From a bacterium (GTDB lineage: Bacteria > Cyanobacteriota > Sericytochromatia > S15B-MN24 > VGJW01): a DNA stretch of 15,440 nucleotides. The stretch covers positions 1 through 15,440 of the forward strand of contig JAJYIO010000013.1 in the NCBI GenBank assembly GCA_021790035.1, read 5' to 3'. The notes beneath the pieces are model-generated. The model worked only from the letters and a program-made list of their open reading frames with translations, was not told the DNA's origin and searched no databases. A program made the position numbers and the translations under genes. Positions 1 through 7,212 of the stretch are shown here, piece by piece (the stretch's first letter is position 1; the number at the start of each line of letters is the position of its first letter).

Positions 1-25
1 CGACGTTGACCCCGAACGGCTAGCG

Positions 26-1042
26 ATGGAACTCGGGATCTCGTTCATCGGGACGGCGGGAGCCGTGCCCACGCCCTCGCGCGGCATGTCGGCCACGCTG
101 GTTCAGCGCGGCGGCGACCGGTTCCTGGTCGATTGCGGCGAAGGCACGCAACGGCAGCTGATCCGGGCGGCGGTAGGGATCACGCAGATCCAGCGAATCC
201 TCCTCACGCACTACCACGCAGATCACTTCTTCGGCTTGTTCGGCATGTTCAAGACCTGGCAGCTCTGGGGCCGCACGGAGCCGGTGGAGATCTACGGCCC
301 TCGCGGCCTGACGGAGATGCTGGACATGTTCCGGCGGCTCATCGGCAAGACCGATTTTCCGCAGGTCTGGCGTGAGGTCTCCCCGGGCCAGACGCTCGAC
401 TTCGAGGGCTACCAGATCCAGGCGATCGCCACCGAGCACCGGATCGCGAGCTGCGGCTACCTGTTCGTCGAGGCCCCCCGCCCCGGCCAGTTCTCCCCGG
501 AGCGGGCCATCGCGCTCGGGGTCCCGGCGGGCCCGATGTTCGGCAACCTCCAGCACGGACAGACCGTCGTCACGCCGGGCGGCAAGGAGGTCCGGCCCGA
601 CGACGTCATGGGCCCGAGCCGAGCCGGCCGCCGCATCGTCATCACCGGCGACACGCGCCCCTGTCAGGCCGTGGTCGACGCGGCCCGCGGTGCCGATGTC
701 CTGATTCATGAGGCGACCTTCCTGAGCGACGACAAGGACCGTGCGCAGGAAACCAGCCATTCGACGGCCGCGGAGGCCGCAGCCGTGGCCCGGTCCGCGG
801 GTGCGAGGCTGCTGGCCCTGACCCACCTGTCGTTCCGCCACTCGAGCCAGGAGATGCTGGCCGAGGCCAGGGGCGTCTTCGAACCCTGCGTCCTGCCCAA
901 CGACTTCGACCGCATCGTGGTCCCCTTCCCCGAGAAGGGGATGCCGTACCTCGTCAAGCACGGGGCCCAGGAGGACCCTGCGGGGACTTCGCTCGAGGCA
1001 TCGCAAGCAGCGCCAGCCCGCACCGACACCAGGCGCCGGTAG
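26..1042 (+). CDS. rnz: Ribonuclease Z (tRNA 3' processing endonuclease)
   Basis: This 338-residue protein belongs to the metallo-beta-lactamase superfamily and matches RNase Z, the zinc endonuclease that removes 3' trailers from tRNA precursors. Visible landmarks are the N-terminal strand ISFIGTAGAVPT, the zinc motif HYHADH at residues 62-67, a further candidate ligand His138, the arm/active-site stretch ending in GDTRP (208-212), HEATF (228-232), SHST (244-247) and the late His267. The order and spacing are those of bacterial RNase Z. The length is slightly above the usual 300-320 residues because the last 25 or so residues form a non-conserved basic tail. The ATG at 26 fits the family N-terminus. 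No Shine-Dalgarno is visible, the frame stays open to the left window edge, and a TAG in another frame at 21-23 could end an upstream gene. Identification is firm. Confidence 0.95.
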   Translation: MELGISFIGTAGAVPTPSRGMSATLVQRGGDRFLVDCGEGTQRQLIRAAVGITQIQRILLTHYHADHFFGLFGMFKTWQLWGRTEPVEIYGPRGLTEMLDMFRRLIGKTDFPQVWREVSPGQTLDFEGYQIQAIATEHRIASCGYLFVEAPRPGQFSPERAIALGVPAGPMFGNLQHGQTVVTPGGKEVRPDDVMGPSRAGRRIVITGDTRPCQAVVDAARGADVLIHEATFLSDDKDRAQETSHSTAAEAAAVARSAGARLLALTHLSFRHSSQEMLAEARGVFEPCVLPNDFDRIVVPFPEKGMPYLVKHGAQEDPAGTSLEASQAAPARTDTRRR

Positions 1043-1050
1043 AGAGTCGC

Positions 1051-1073
1051 CCCGGCGACTGTCCGGGTTTTTT
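1051..1073 (+). terminator. Intrinsic terminator of rnz
   Basis: A GC-only stem CCCGG (1051-1055) pairs with CCGGG (1063-1067) around a 7-nt loop and is followed directly by six T (1068-1073), nine bases after the rnz stop. An alternative, overlapping hairpin GTCGC/GCGAC lies just upstream. This is a standard Rho-independent layout with a short stem. Confidence 0.7.
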
Positions 1074-1094
1074 GCGGATCTGCTCCAGGCCCTG

Positions 1095-1123
1095 TTCGTG
1101 GCAGGCTGTAGAGACGATATATT
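1095..1123 (+). promoter_or_regulatory. Candidate sigma-70 type promoter of the DUF2892 gene
   Basis: The hexamer TATATT at 1118-1123 is a good -10, preceded at 17-bp spacing by a weak -35, TTCGTG (1095-1100). The -10 lies inside the left half of the palindrome at 1114-1144, so a protein bound there would block RNA polymerase. The assignment rests on sequence resemblance only. Confidence 0.4.
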
Positions 1124-1144
1124 TGCTACTAGCAACTATATCGT
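1114..1144. promoter_or_regulatory. 31-nt palindromic operator upstream of the DUF2892 gene
   Basis: ACGATATA (1114-1121) is the exact inverse of TATATCGT (1137-1144), and TTGCTA (1123-1128) is the exact inverse of TAGCAA (1130-1135), around a central C at 1129. Only positions 1122/1136 mismatch. The site is AT-rich in a GC-rich genome, overlaps the candidate -10 and lies 31 bases before the start codon. A dyad of this size with a TTGCTA/TAGCAA core is typical of a dimeric winged-helix repressor site (MarR or ArsR type). The identity of the regulator is inference, and no such regulator gene is in the window. Confidence 0.65.
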
Positions 1145-1175
1145 TGCGCATGTCATCGTTTTGCAAGGAGAGACC

Positions 1176-1370
1176 ATGTTCACGATCAACGAAGGTCCCG
1201 TCGACCGCATCATCCGGGTGATACTGGGCCTCGGCCTCCTCGCCATCGTGTTTGTCGGCCCGCATACCCCGTGGGGCTGGATCGGCCTGCTCCCCCTGGT
1301 CACGGGTCTGGTCGGCTTCTGCCCGCTCTACAAGGTCCTCAAGATCTCGACCGCAGGGTCGGCCAGGTAG
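1176..1370 (+). CDS. Small DUF2892 family inner membrane protein
   Basis: This 64-residue protein starts MFTINEGPVDRIIRVILG and ends with the pattern TPWGWIGLLPLVTGLVGFCPLYKVLKI, the hallmark of DUF2892 (the membrane domain also found at the end of YgaP-type rhodaneses). Two hydrophobic segments, about residues 15-30 and 35-52, should form a membrane hairpin, with the single Cys in the conserved GFCPLY motif. The ATG at 1176 was chosen over earlier in-frame starts because AAGGAG (1165-1170) lies five bases upstream and the family begins at this point. DUF2892 genes often sit near sulfur, rhodanese or redox genes, but none is adjacent here. The gene stands alone behind a palindromic operator, so it is probably regulated. 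The biochemical role of the family is not established. Confidence 0.85.
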   Translation: MFTINEGPVDRIIRVILGLGLLAIVFVGPHTPWGWIGLLPLVTGLVGFCPLYKVLKISTAGSAR

Positions 1371-1374
1371 AGCG

Positions 1375-1410
1375 CTCCGGAGCCGCCCCCGGAGTCAGGC
1401 CGGTATGCCG
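1375..1410. terminator. Inverted repeats between two convergent genes
   Basis: CTCCGG (1375-1380) pairs with CCGGAG (1389-1394) around an 8-nt loop, followed by a second small stem CCGG-TATG-CCGG. They fill the 41-bp gap between the convergent DUF2892 and GH76 genes. There is no T-tract on either strand, so termination activity is only a possibility. Confidence 0.3.
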
Positions 1411-1411
1411 G

Positions 1412-2725
1412 TCAGGAGACCCGAGACAGCTGGGCGGGCGTCATCGCCTGCAGGGCGAACATCTGCGTGATCGCCCCCTGATCCAGGGGGTTGCCGGGCG
1501 TACCGTAGTGACCGATGCCGCCCTGATCGAACAGCCCCGTCCGGGGATCCCGCGCCTGGGTCCAGACCCGGTCGAGGTACGATCCGAGGGCCTGGCGATA
1601 GCTCGGGTCCGGAGCGATCCGATCGAGCTGGAGCAGGTTGCGGAAGAAGATCGCGTTGAAGGCGGGCGGCTGCTTCCAGAGGCGATCGTCCTGGCCCAGG
1701 TAGGACAGCGCGGAGGCCGCGGTCTGCCGGGCCCGATCGAGGTACGTCTTGTCACCCGTCACCCGATAAAAGAGCGCGTCCGCACCGATGGGCGTGCCCT
1801 GGTTGTAGCTCCAGATCGCCTGGTGCAGGGTACCGTCGTCGCCGATCGAGTCGTAGTAGAGGCCTGACGGCGACCTCAAGGTGCTCTCGAGGAACGCGTC
1901 GGTCTTCCTGGCGAAGTCGAGGTACTTGCTGTCGTGGGTCGCCTGGTACAGGCGCAGGGCCAGCTCGATCGCCGGCCCGTTGGAGCAGGTGTTCCGGGAA
2001 GGGGTCCGGGACTCCTCGACCCAGTGCATCCCGCCGCTGGGCGTCCGCCCGCCCTGCAAGAAGTCGAATATGCCCTCGGCGCGATCGAGGTAGGCCCGGT
2101 CTCCGGTCTGATTGTAGGCCTGGACCAGATCCAGCCCGAGCCACTCGTTGTCGTCGTAATACCGATGCTGACCCGGGCCGTAGGCGATGTCGGGAGCGTA
2201 CGCCGGGCCCTGGCGATACAACGAAAGTGCGGCGATGGCCGAGCTGGCCGGCTGGTAATCGCCGGTCACGGAAGCCACGTCGAGGGCGCCGGCGATCGCC
2301 TGGCCCTGCGGCCAGACCGACGTGGGGAGCCAGCGGGCCTTCACGCTGTTGCCGAAGGTCCCGGCCGGTCCGCCAAGATTGTTCTCGAGCGCCTGCAGCG
2401 AGGCCTTGGCCCGGTCCGCCGGGGTAGTCGGCTCGAGCTGGGCCTGCGGCCGACGGTGCGAGAACAACCCGCGCAGGTCGTTCCAGGCCCGATCGAACAG
2501 ACCCTGGACCATGACCCCACCCATGCGCAGCGGCCCCGGCAGGTGGCCCTGCCAGTCGGTAGGCAGCGACCCGGCGGACGCCCGGGGAACTTGCGACTGA
2601 GCGGCCGCGGACAGCGTCAGCGAGGAAGCGAAACTATCCGGCAAGGCGAGCACGGCGGCGGGGGCTTGCGGCCCGGCCGGAACGCTCGCGTTCGTCGGGG
2701 GGGAGTTCCGGAGAACGATGCTCAT
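1412..2725 (-). CDS. Glycoside hydrolase family 76-like protein (alpha-1,6-mannanase fold)
   Basis: This 437-residue protein has an (alpha/alpha)-barrel repeat pattern and matches GH76, whose characterised members cleave alpha-1,6-mannan. The paired catalytic aspartates of the family are visible as YYDDNEWLGLDL (D191, D192). Supporting motifs are GGMHWVEES (231-239), the NTCSNGPAIELALRLYQAT helix (245-263) and SYNQGTPIGADALFYRVTG (306-324). Residues 1-100 are Ala/Pro/Ser-rich and probably disordered. No signal peptide is seen, which is unusual for an enzyme expected to act on external glycans. The ATG at 2725 was chosen because upstream codons do not look like protein. It has no Shine-Dalgarno but lies just downstream of a GATAAT box. 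The gene is divergent from the glycosyltransferase cluster, suggesting a link to glycan turnover. The substrate is unknown. Confidence 0.8.
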   Translation of the reverse strand: MSIVLRNSPPTNASVPAGPQAPAAVLALPDSFASSLTLSAAAQSQVPRASAGSLPTDWQGHLPGPLRMGGVMVQGLFDRAWNDLRGLFSHRRPQAQLEPTTPADRAKASLQALENNLGGPAGTFGNSVKARWLPTSVWPQGQAIAGALDVASVTGDYQPASSAIAALSLYRQGPAYAPDIAYGPGQHRYYDDNEWLGLDLVQAYNQTGDRAYLDRAEGIFDFLQGGRTPSGGMHWVEESRTPSRNTCSNGPAIELALRLYQATHDSKYLDFARKTDAFLESTLRSPSGLYYDSIGDDGTLHQAIWSYNQGTPIGADALFYRVTGDKTYLDRARQTAASALSYLGQDDRLWKQPPAFNAIFFRNLLQLDRIAPDPSYRQALGSYLDRVWTQARDPRTGLFDQGGIGHYGTPGNPLDQGAITQMFALQAMTPAQLSRVS

Positions 2726-2734
2726 GGCAGGAAA

Positions 2735-2740
2735 ATTATC
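2735..2740 (-). promoter_or_regulatory. Candidate -10 box of the GH76 gene (possible leaderless mRNA)
   Basis: On the minus strand GATAAT ends ten bases before the ATG at 2725, and no ribosome binding site lies between them. Transcription from this box would start about three to five bases before the start codon, giving an essentially leaderless mRNA. No convincing -35 was found. Confidence 0.35.
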
Positions 2741-2776
2741 GACGGAAACACTCGGCAGAGCGATAAAGACAAGATT

Positions 2777-2873
2777 AAGGAGACGACCGGTGAGCCGGGC
2801 CAGCTGCAGGGTACTTGAAGCTAGTGACCAGCCGAGAGGATCGCTTGAGCGCCGCCCGAGCGCTGGCGGATGA
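2777..2873 (+). other. Possible 27-codon leader ORF with strong ribosome binding site
   Basis: AAGGAG (2777-2782) is followed after seven bases by a GTG at 2790, which opens a 27-codon frame ending in TGA at 2871-2873. This frame is out of phase with, and overlaps, the start of the glycosyltransferase gene. The best Shine-Dalgarno in this intergenic region therefore serves a short frame rather than the large gene. The short frame could be a leader peptide for translational coupling, or chance. Confidence 0.3.
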
Positions 2874-4488
2874 CGACCTCGCCGGAGCGGATCGCGTCCT
2901 TGCGGAGATCGCCGCGCCGTTCCTGACACGAACACGGCTGATCCAGGCGGTCTTCGCCTGGAAAGCGGAGCACGACAGCGAAGGCATACCCGCAGTCGTC
3001 GCTCGGCTGCTCGAAAGCCAGCCGAGCCTGGCCGAGCTACGCGAGGCTGCAGACGTCCTGACCGAGCGCGGCCTGTTGAGGCAGGCCCAGCCGCTCTGGG
3101 CCGAGCTGGGGCGCGATCTTCCGGACTTCACCCGGTGGAGGTGGCCGCGGAAGATGCCCCGGGAACGACTCCGGATCCTGATGCTGGCGGACGCGTCGAG
3201 CCCGCTGGTCAAGCGGTTTTCCGGCTACTTCGTCCGCCATGGGCACGAGGTCCACATCCTGTCCCGCAACCAGCGTGATCTGCCTGGTGTCGCGGTGCAC
3301 GTGCCCGATCCCGTGCCCGGCCCCCTGGCGCTGGCGGAGTGGGCACTCCTGGGGCAGGAGGCAATTCGACGCATCGGTCCCGACATCGTCAACGGCCACT
3401 ACGCCTCGATCGAAGGCCTGTGGGGCGCGCTGACCGGGTTTCACCCGTATGTCTCCACCCTCTGGGGGTCGGATATCAACGTCGATCCGGGCCTCGACCC
3501 GAAGTACGGGACCCTCATCCGGTTCGGCCTCCAGCAGGCCGACGGGCTGATCGGCGTCACGTCGGATCTGCTCGGCAAGGCCCGTGGACTGGCCGATCGG
3601 ACCTTCGCGGGAGCTCGCCTGGTGCGATTCGGCCCCGACTTGACCGAGTTTCGCCCCGACCTGGACGGCTCGACCATCCGGGAGCGCCTCCGGATCGGCC
3701 CGGGCCCCGTCGTCTTCAGCCCGCGCCAGTTCAAGCCGGCGGCGAACATCCACCGGCTGGTGGAGGCGATCCCCGGAGTGCTGGAGCGATTTCCCGACGC
3801 CTGGTTCGTCCTCATGAGCTACAACACGCCCGAGGACGCCTACTACCACTCGCTGGTGGACCGGGTGAGGGCGCTGGGCGCAGAGGGCCGCACCCGTTTC
3901 ATCAACGGCGTGGATCACGCCGAGATGCCGCTCTGGTATGCGATGGCAGACGTGACTGCATCGATCCGGGATTTCGACGGAGCCTCCGTGTCGATCATGG
4001 AGAGCCTGGCGTGCGGAACGCCCCTCATCCTTTCGGATATCGCCGCCAATCGCGAGGTTGCAGACGGCGCCGCCCTGTTCGTCGATCCCCACGACGTCCC
4101 GGCCCTCGCGGCGGCCATCTGCCAGGTCCTCGCCAACGGCCCCGACATCGCCGCCCTGCGGGACATCGGGCACGCCCGGATGGAAGAGATGGGATCGTTC
4201 GATCCGCAGATGGCTCAGGTCGAAGAGCTCTTCCAGGGACTTCGGGCCCGGCTGGAACCCTATCCCACCTCTCTCCACGAGGGGTTGTCCAAAGCCCAGG
4301 CGTGGGCCGACGACGGCAGCAAGGAGATCGCCAGGGCCATGCTGGCGCAGCTGGCTGGCCAGGCGAGCACGCCAGCAGAGCGGGCGTCCATCTGGCTGAC
4401 CGCGGCCCTCCTGTCCGGTCCCTGGCTGGAGGACGCGGGACACGGCGTGCAGCGCGCCATCCTGGAGGTGCTCGGCGATGGCGGATGA
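2815..4488 (+). CDS. GT-B glycosyltransferase (GT4-like) with N-terminal helical extension
   Basis: This protein of up to 557 residues transfers sugar from a nucleotide-activated donor, by family. Residues 1-110 are helical and unassigned. The GT-B fold runs from RLRILMLADASSPLVKRFSGYF (118 onward) through the acceptor-side GHYASIEGLWG (194-204) and TLWGSDIN (215-222) to the donor side, with VVFSPRQFKP (299-308) and the signature DGASVSIMESLACGTPLI (388-405). The usual E-x7-E pair appears as D388-x7-E396. Residues 480-557 form a C-terminal helical tail. In-frame starts are TTG 2815, GTG 2824 and TTG 2845, and a stop at 2791 rules out anything earlier. The TTG at 2845 has AGAGG (2835-2839) five bases upstream and may be the true start, giving 547 residues. 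The gene overlaps the next by 11 bases. Acceptor and sugar are unknown. Confidence 0.85.
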   Translation: MKLVTSREDRLSAARALADDDLAGADRVLAEIAAPFLTRTRLIQAVFAWKAEHDSEGIPAVVARLLESQPSLAELREAADVLTERGLLRQAQPLWAELGRDLPDFTRWRWPRKMPRERLRILMLADASSPLVKRFSGYFVRHGHEVHILSRNQRDLPGVAVHVPDPVPGPLALAEWALLGQEAIRRIGPDIVNGHYASIEGLWGALTGFHPYVSTLWGSDINVDPGLDPKYGTLIRFGLQQADGLIGVTSDLLGKARGLADRTFAGARLVRFGPDLTEFRPDLDGSTIRERLRIGPGPVVFSPRQFKPAANIHRLVEAIPGVLERFPDAWFVLMSYNTPEDAYYHSLVDRVRALGAEGRTRFINGVDHAEMPLWYAMADVTASIRDFDGASVSIMESLACGTPLILSDIAANREVADGAALFVDPHDVPALAAAICQVLANGPDIAALRDIGHARMEEMGSFDPQMAQVEELFQGLRARLEPYPTSLHEGLSKAQAWADDGSKEIARAMLAQLAGQASTPAERASIWLTAALLSGPWLEDAGHGVQRAILEVLGDGG

Positions 4489-4894
4489 ACCAGACGCGGT
4501 GAGCCCTACCCTGGTGCTTGCGGCCGACTGGGACGACCCCGGGAGCTGGAATGAGCCCCTGTTGTGTTTCGTTCGGTCCTTCCCGGCCGAGGACGCGGTG
4601 CGTCTCGTCCTGCCCTTCGAGCCGGAGCACTTCGACGGCGAGGCCCTGGCAGCCGAGATCGCTCGCCTTGCGGCGAGCGCCGGACTCGATCTCGAGCGAT
4701 GCGCCGAGCTGGTACTGGCGCCCGTCACCGAGGCCGACGAATACCCCCGCCTGGCTGCCGGTGCGCTGGCCCTGCTGGTGGCTCCGGGCCGAGCGGCTCC
4801 AGGGTGGGCGAACGGGCTTCCCATCCGAGTCAGCCGGATCGCATCTCGAGAGGATCTCGCAGGCCTGGTGCGGCCCCTGGATGTGCTGGGTTGA
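4478..4894 (+). CDS. Stand-alone accessory domain of the glycosyltransferase cluster
   Basis: This 138-residue acidic protein has no signal peptide or membrane segment. It alternates strands and helices (LVLAADW, VRLVLPFEP, ELVLAPV, ALALLVAPG), like half of a Rossmann-type GT-B domain. It aligns by eye with the C-terminal 100 residues of the TPR glycosyltransferase encoded at 4990-7212: LVLAADWDDPGSWNEPL against LWLVAARSGWERPL, GLDLERCAELVLAPVTEAD against SIDPDEIPDLLLVDDTQAT, and AALALLVAPG-type against VTAIVDNG. The ATG lies inside the end of the upstream glycosyltransferase gene (11-nt overlap), implying translational coupling and a shared pathway. A 95-bp gap separates it from the next gene. 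No catalytic residue is recognised, and a role as a partner or acceptor-recognition subunit is inference. Confidence 0.75.
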   Translation: MADEPDAVSPTLVLAADWDDPGSWNEPLLCFVRSFPAEDAVRLVLPFEPEHFDGEALAAEIARLAASAGLDLERCAELVLAPVTEADEYPRLAAGALALLVAPGRAAPGWANGLPIRVSRIASREDLAGLVRPLDVLG

Positions 4895-4989
4895 AAAGGA
4901 ATGCGGCCTCGCAGGGGCACCACGAACGGAAGGGTGAAACCTGCCGCCCGGGAGCCGATACTGGGGTAAAGGGCCCACGCTGAAGCGAC
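4895..4989 (+). other. Intergenic leader within the glycosyltransferase cluster, no known element
   Basis: These 95 bases separate two otherwise tightly linked genes. They are purine-rich, with short GC stems and phrases such as GGAAGGGTGAAACC, but I could not match them to any riboswitch consensus I know (cobalamin, cyclic di-GMP, glycine and others considered). They may hold only a weak internal promoter or nothing. Confidence 0.3.
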
Positions 4990-7212
4990 ATGAACATACT
5001 GCTGGCTTATGGATACGCTCAAGAGTCCGTAGCGACCTATTTCGACGCCGCCCTGCGGGCCGAGCACCGGGTGGTCACCTGCGGACCGAGCACCGATCGC
5101 CCGCAAGACATTCCCTGCGACCCGATCGAGCACGTCCAGGACATCCTCGCCCGGTTGCCCGAGGGGTTCGAGCCCGACCTCTTCTGGTGGATCGAATCTC
5201 ATACCGCTTTCCTGCCGAGGGGCGTCGAGACCCTGGATTGCCCCACGGTGGCCTACGAGACGGCGGCGCTGTGGAACCACTTCTGGGCCGCTCGCTACGT
5301 TCGCGATTACGACATCGTCGCGGTCAATCGACGACGTCCAGACGTGTACGAGGCCGCAGGCAATCAGCTCGTCTTTTCCCTGCCAAACGCCGCCGCCGAA
5401 TGGATGGTGGGGGATGTATTCGGGGAGCGGACGATCGACGTGGCCTTCCTCGGAAGCATCAACCCGACGCTCTACCCGGATCGCGCCCGCTTGCTGGGCC
5501 GCCTGCGGCACCTGGCCGACCGACACAAGCTGACCTTGAAGGTTGCGACCGGCCTCCAGCCGGACCAGCTCGCCGAGGTCTACCAGTCCGCCAAGATCGT
5601 CTTCAATGCGGGAACCCTGGGCGAGGGCCTCAACATGCGGGTACTCGAGACCATGTCCTGCGGTGCCCTCTCCTTCACCGAGAATGGCACTCCTCCCGGT
5701 GTGTCCCAGTTTTTCGAAGACCGAAAGCACCTGGTCATGTTCGAGGAGGACGACTTCGAGGCGCCCCTGCTCCACTACCTTCGCCACGATGCGGATCGGC
5801 TCGAGATCGCGGCCGCCGGGCAGGCGGAGGTCCTGGCCCGGCACAGGTACGTGGATCGGATCCGCCAGGTTCTCGCGGAGGTCGCCGCTCTCGGCCAAGC
5901 GCCGCGGGCCAAGCCCTGGCGCCCCGGCGCGGAACGGCTGCTGGACCAAGCAGCCGTCCAGTACTTCCGGGGCCGCAACGACATGGCGAGGCAGACCCTG
6001 GCAGAGCTGTCCGCCGTCGCTCCGCATCACCCCGAGCTACCGCACGCCGTGGCGGTGGTCGAGGCCGCGATCGGCGAGGTGGATGCCGGGGAGCTTTTCG
6101 AGAAAGCGCTCACCCGAACGCCGTCCCCGGTGACCGCCGTCAGCTACGCCCGCTGGTTGCTCGAGCAAGGACGTCTGGACGAGGCAGAGGCGATCGGCAG
6201 CGGCCTCGTGAGCTGGCAGCGGAAGACCGACCTTCCCTGGTTCCGGACCTACTTCCCCTACCGCTGGGACTTCATGCGCGTCGAGTGGCTCAACGTGGGG
6301 CTCGCGGATCGCCGTGACGAGGCCCGGGCCGAGTTCCTTTCGACACAGCGCCTGGCGGTACTGGCCGAGGTCGCGATGAAGAGAAAGGATCTCGAACCGG
6401 CCCGAGATCGGTTGCGCGCGCTGGTCAACGCGCGGCCGAAACACTGGGAAGCCTGGTCGAACCTGGGGTCCGTGGCGAGGGATCTGGAGCGGGTTGACGA
6501 GGCGATCGCCTGCTTCAATCGCAGCCTCGACCTCAACCCCTACGACTTCGTGGCCCGCTTCACCCTGGCCTCGATGCTGGATCAGGACGGCGCCTCCGAG
6601 GCCTGCATCCGCCGGGTTCGCGACCTTGCCCTCGACAACTACGCCCTGGCCAGGGATGCGATCGCACTGCGCGTCCTCAACGAGGACTCCATCATCCTTC
6701 ACGTGAGCCTGAACCAGGCAGGCAAGGCCCACGCCCAGCTCGGAGAGACCCAGGAGGCCCGGGCTTGCTGGCGTCGGTCGCTGGCGGACAGACCCGAGCA
6801 GCCCGACATCCGAGCACTGGCGGAAGGAAAGACCGTGGTGCCGGCGCGGTTCCGCGTGGGCCCGGAGTTCGACACCTCGGCGTCGACCCTGTGGCTGGTG
6901 GCTGCACGTTCCGGCTGGGAGCGACCGCTGGCTGAATTCATCGGCTCGCCACCGCCCGATACCGCGCTGGTCCTTCATTCCGGAGCCCACGACGCTGCGC
7001 TGCTCCAGGACGAGGTCGCGGCATGGCTGCAGGCCAGGAGCATCGACCCCGACGAGATCCCGGATCTGCTCCTGGTGGACGATACCCAGGCCACGCTCGT
7101 GGCGATGTGCCGGCGCGTTACCGCCATCGTGGACAACGGCGATGACACGGCCCGCTCGGTCGCCGAGGCCTTGAACTTGCCGTTCCGTCGCTTACCTGGC
7201 GTTGTTCCCTGA
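4990..7212 (+). CDS. CgeB-like glycosyltransferase fused to TPRs and a C-terminal accessory domain
   Basis: This 740-residue, three-part protein is probably cytoplasmic. Residues 1-300 form a GT-B glycosyltransferase of the CgeB / Glyco_trans_1 type: NILLAYGYA at the start, IDVAFLGSINPTLYPDR (149-165), FNAGTLGEGLNMRVLETMSCGALSF (205-229) with the E212-x7-E220 pair, and a final helix LARHRYVDRIRQVL. Residues 315-610 contain TPR-like helical repeats, the clearest being HWEAWSNLGSVARDLERVDE (485-504) and the following helix with DLNPYDF. Residues 633-735 resemble the 138-residue product encoded just upstream. The ATG at 4990 fits the family N-terminus, but its Shine-Dalgarno is weak. Similar GT-TPR fusions glycosylate proteins or build surface glycans. 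Its 3' end overlaps the convergent hydrolase gene by 21 bp. Confidence 0.85.
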   Translation: MNILLAYGYAQESVATYFDAALRAEHRVVTCGPSTDRPQDIPCDPIEHVQDILARLPEGFEPDLFWWIESHTAFLPRGVETLDCPTVAYETAALWNHFWAARYVRDYDIVAVNRRRPDVYEAAGNQLVFSLPNAAAEWMVGDVFGERTIDVAFLGSINPTLYPDRARLLGRLRHLADRHKLTLKVATGLQPDQLAEVYQSAKIVFNAGTLGEGLNMRVLETMSCGALSFTENGTPPGVSQFFEDRKHLVMFEEDDFEAPLLHYLRHDADRLEIAAAGQAEVLARHRYVDRIRQVLAEVAALGQAPRAKPWRPGAERLLDQAAVQYFRGRNDMARQTLAELSAVAPHHPELPHAVAVVEAAIGEVDAGELFEKALTRTPSPVTAVSYARWLLEQGRLDEAEAIGSGLVSWQRKTDLPWFRTYFPYRWDFMRVEWLNVGLADRRDEARAEFLSTQRLAVLAEVAMKRKDLEPARDRLRALVNARPKHWEAWSNLGSVARDLERVDEAIACFNRSLDLNPYDFVARFTLASMLDQDGASEACIRRVRDLALDNYALARDAIALRVLNEDSIILHVSLNQAGKAHAQLGETQEARACWRRSLADRPEQPDIRALAEGKTVVPARFRVGPEFDTSASTLWLVAARSGWERPLAEFIGSPPPDTALVLHSGAHDAALLQDEVAAWLQARSIDPDEIPDLLLVDDTQATLVAMCRRVTAIVDNGDDTARSVAEALNLPFRRLPGVVP

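Noticed and set aside
1098..1175. Extended N-terminus of the DUF2892 protein
   Set aside because: It would translate the palindromic operator, and the AAGGAG site and family alignment point to the ATG at 1176.
4895..4989. Possible riboswitch in the intergenic leader
   Set aside because: Phrases such as GGTGAAACC recall cobalamin-type elements, but the core boxes and their order do not match any consensus I know.
3037..6030. 997-residue open frame on the minus strand across the glycosyltransferase cluster
   Set aside because: It is antisense to three genes with clear family motifs, its protein is Arg/Gly/Asp-rich without domains, and long antisense frames are expected at this GC content.
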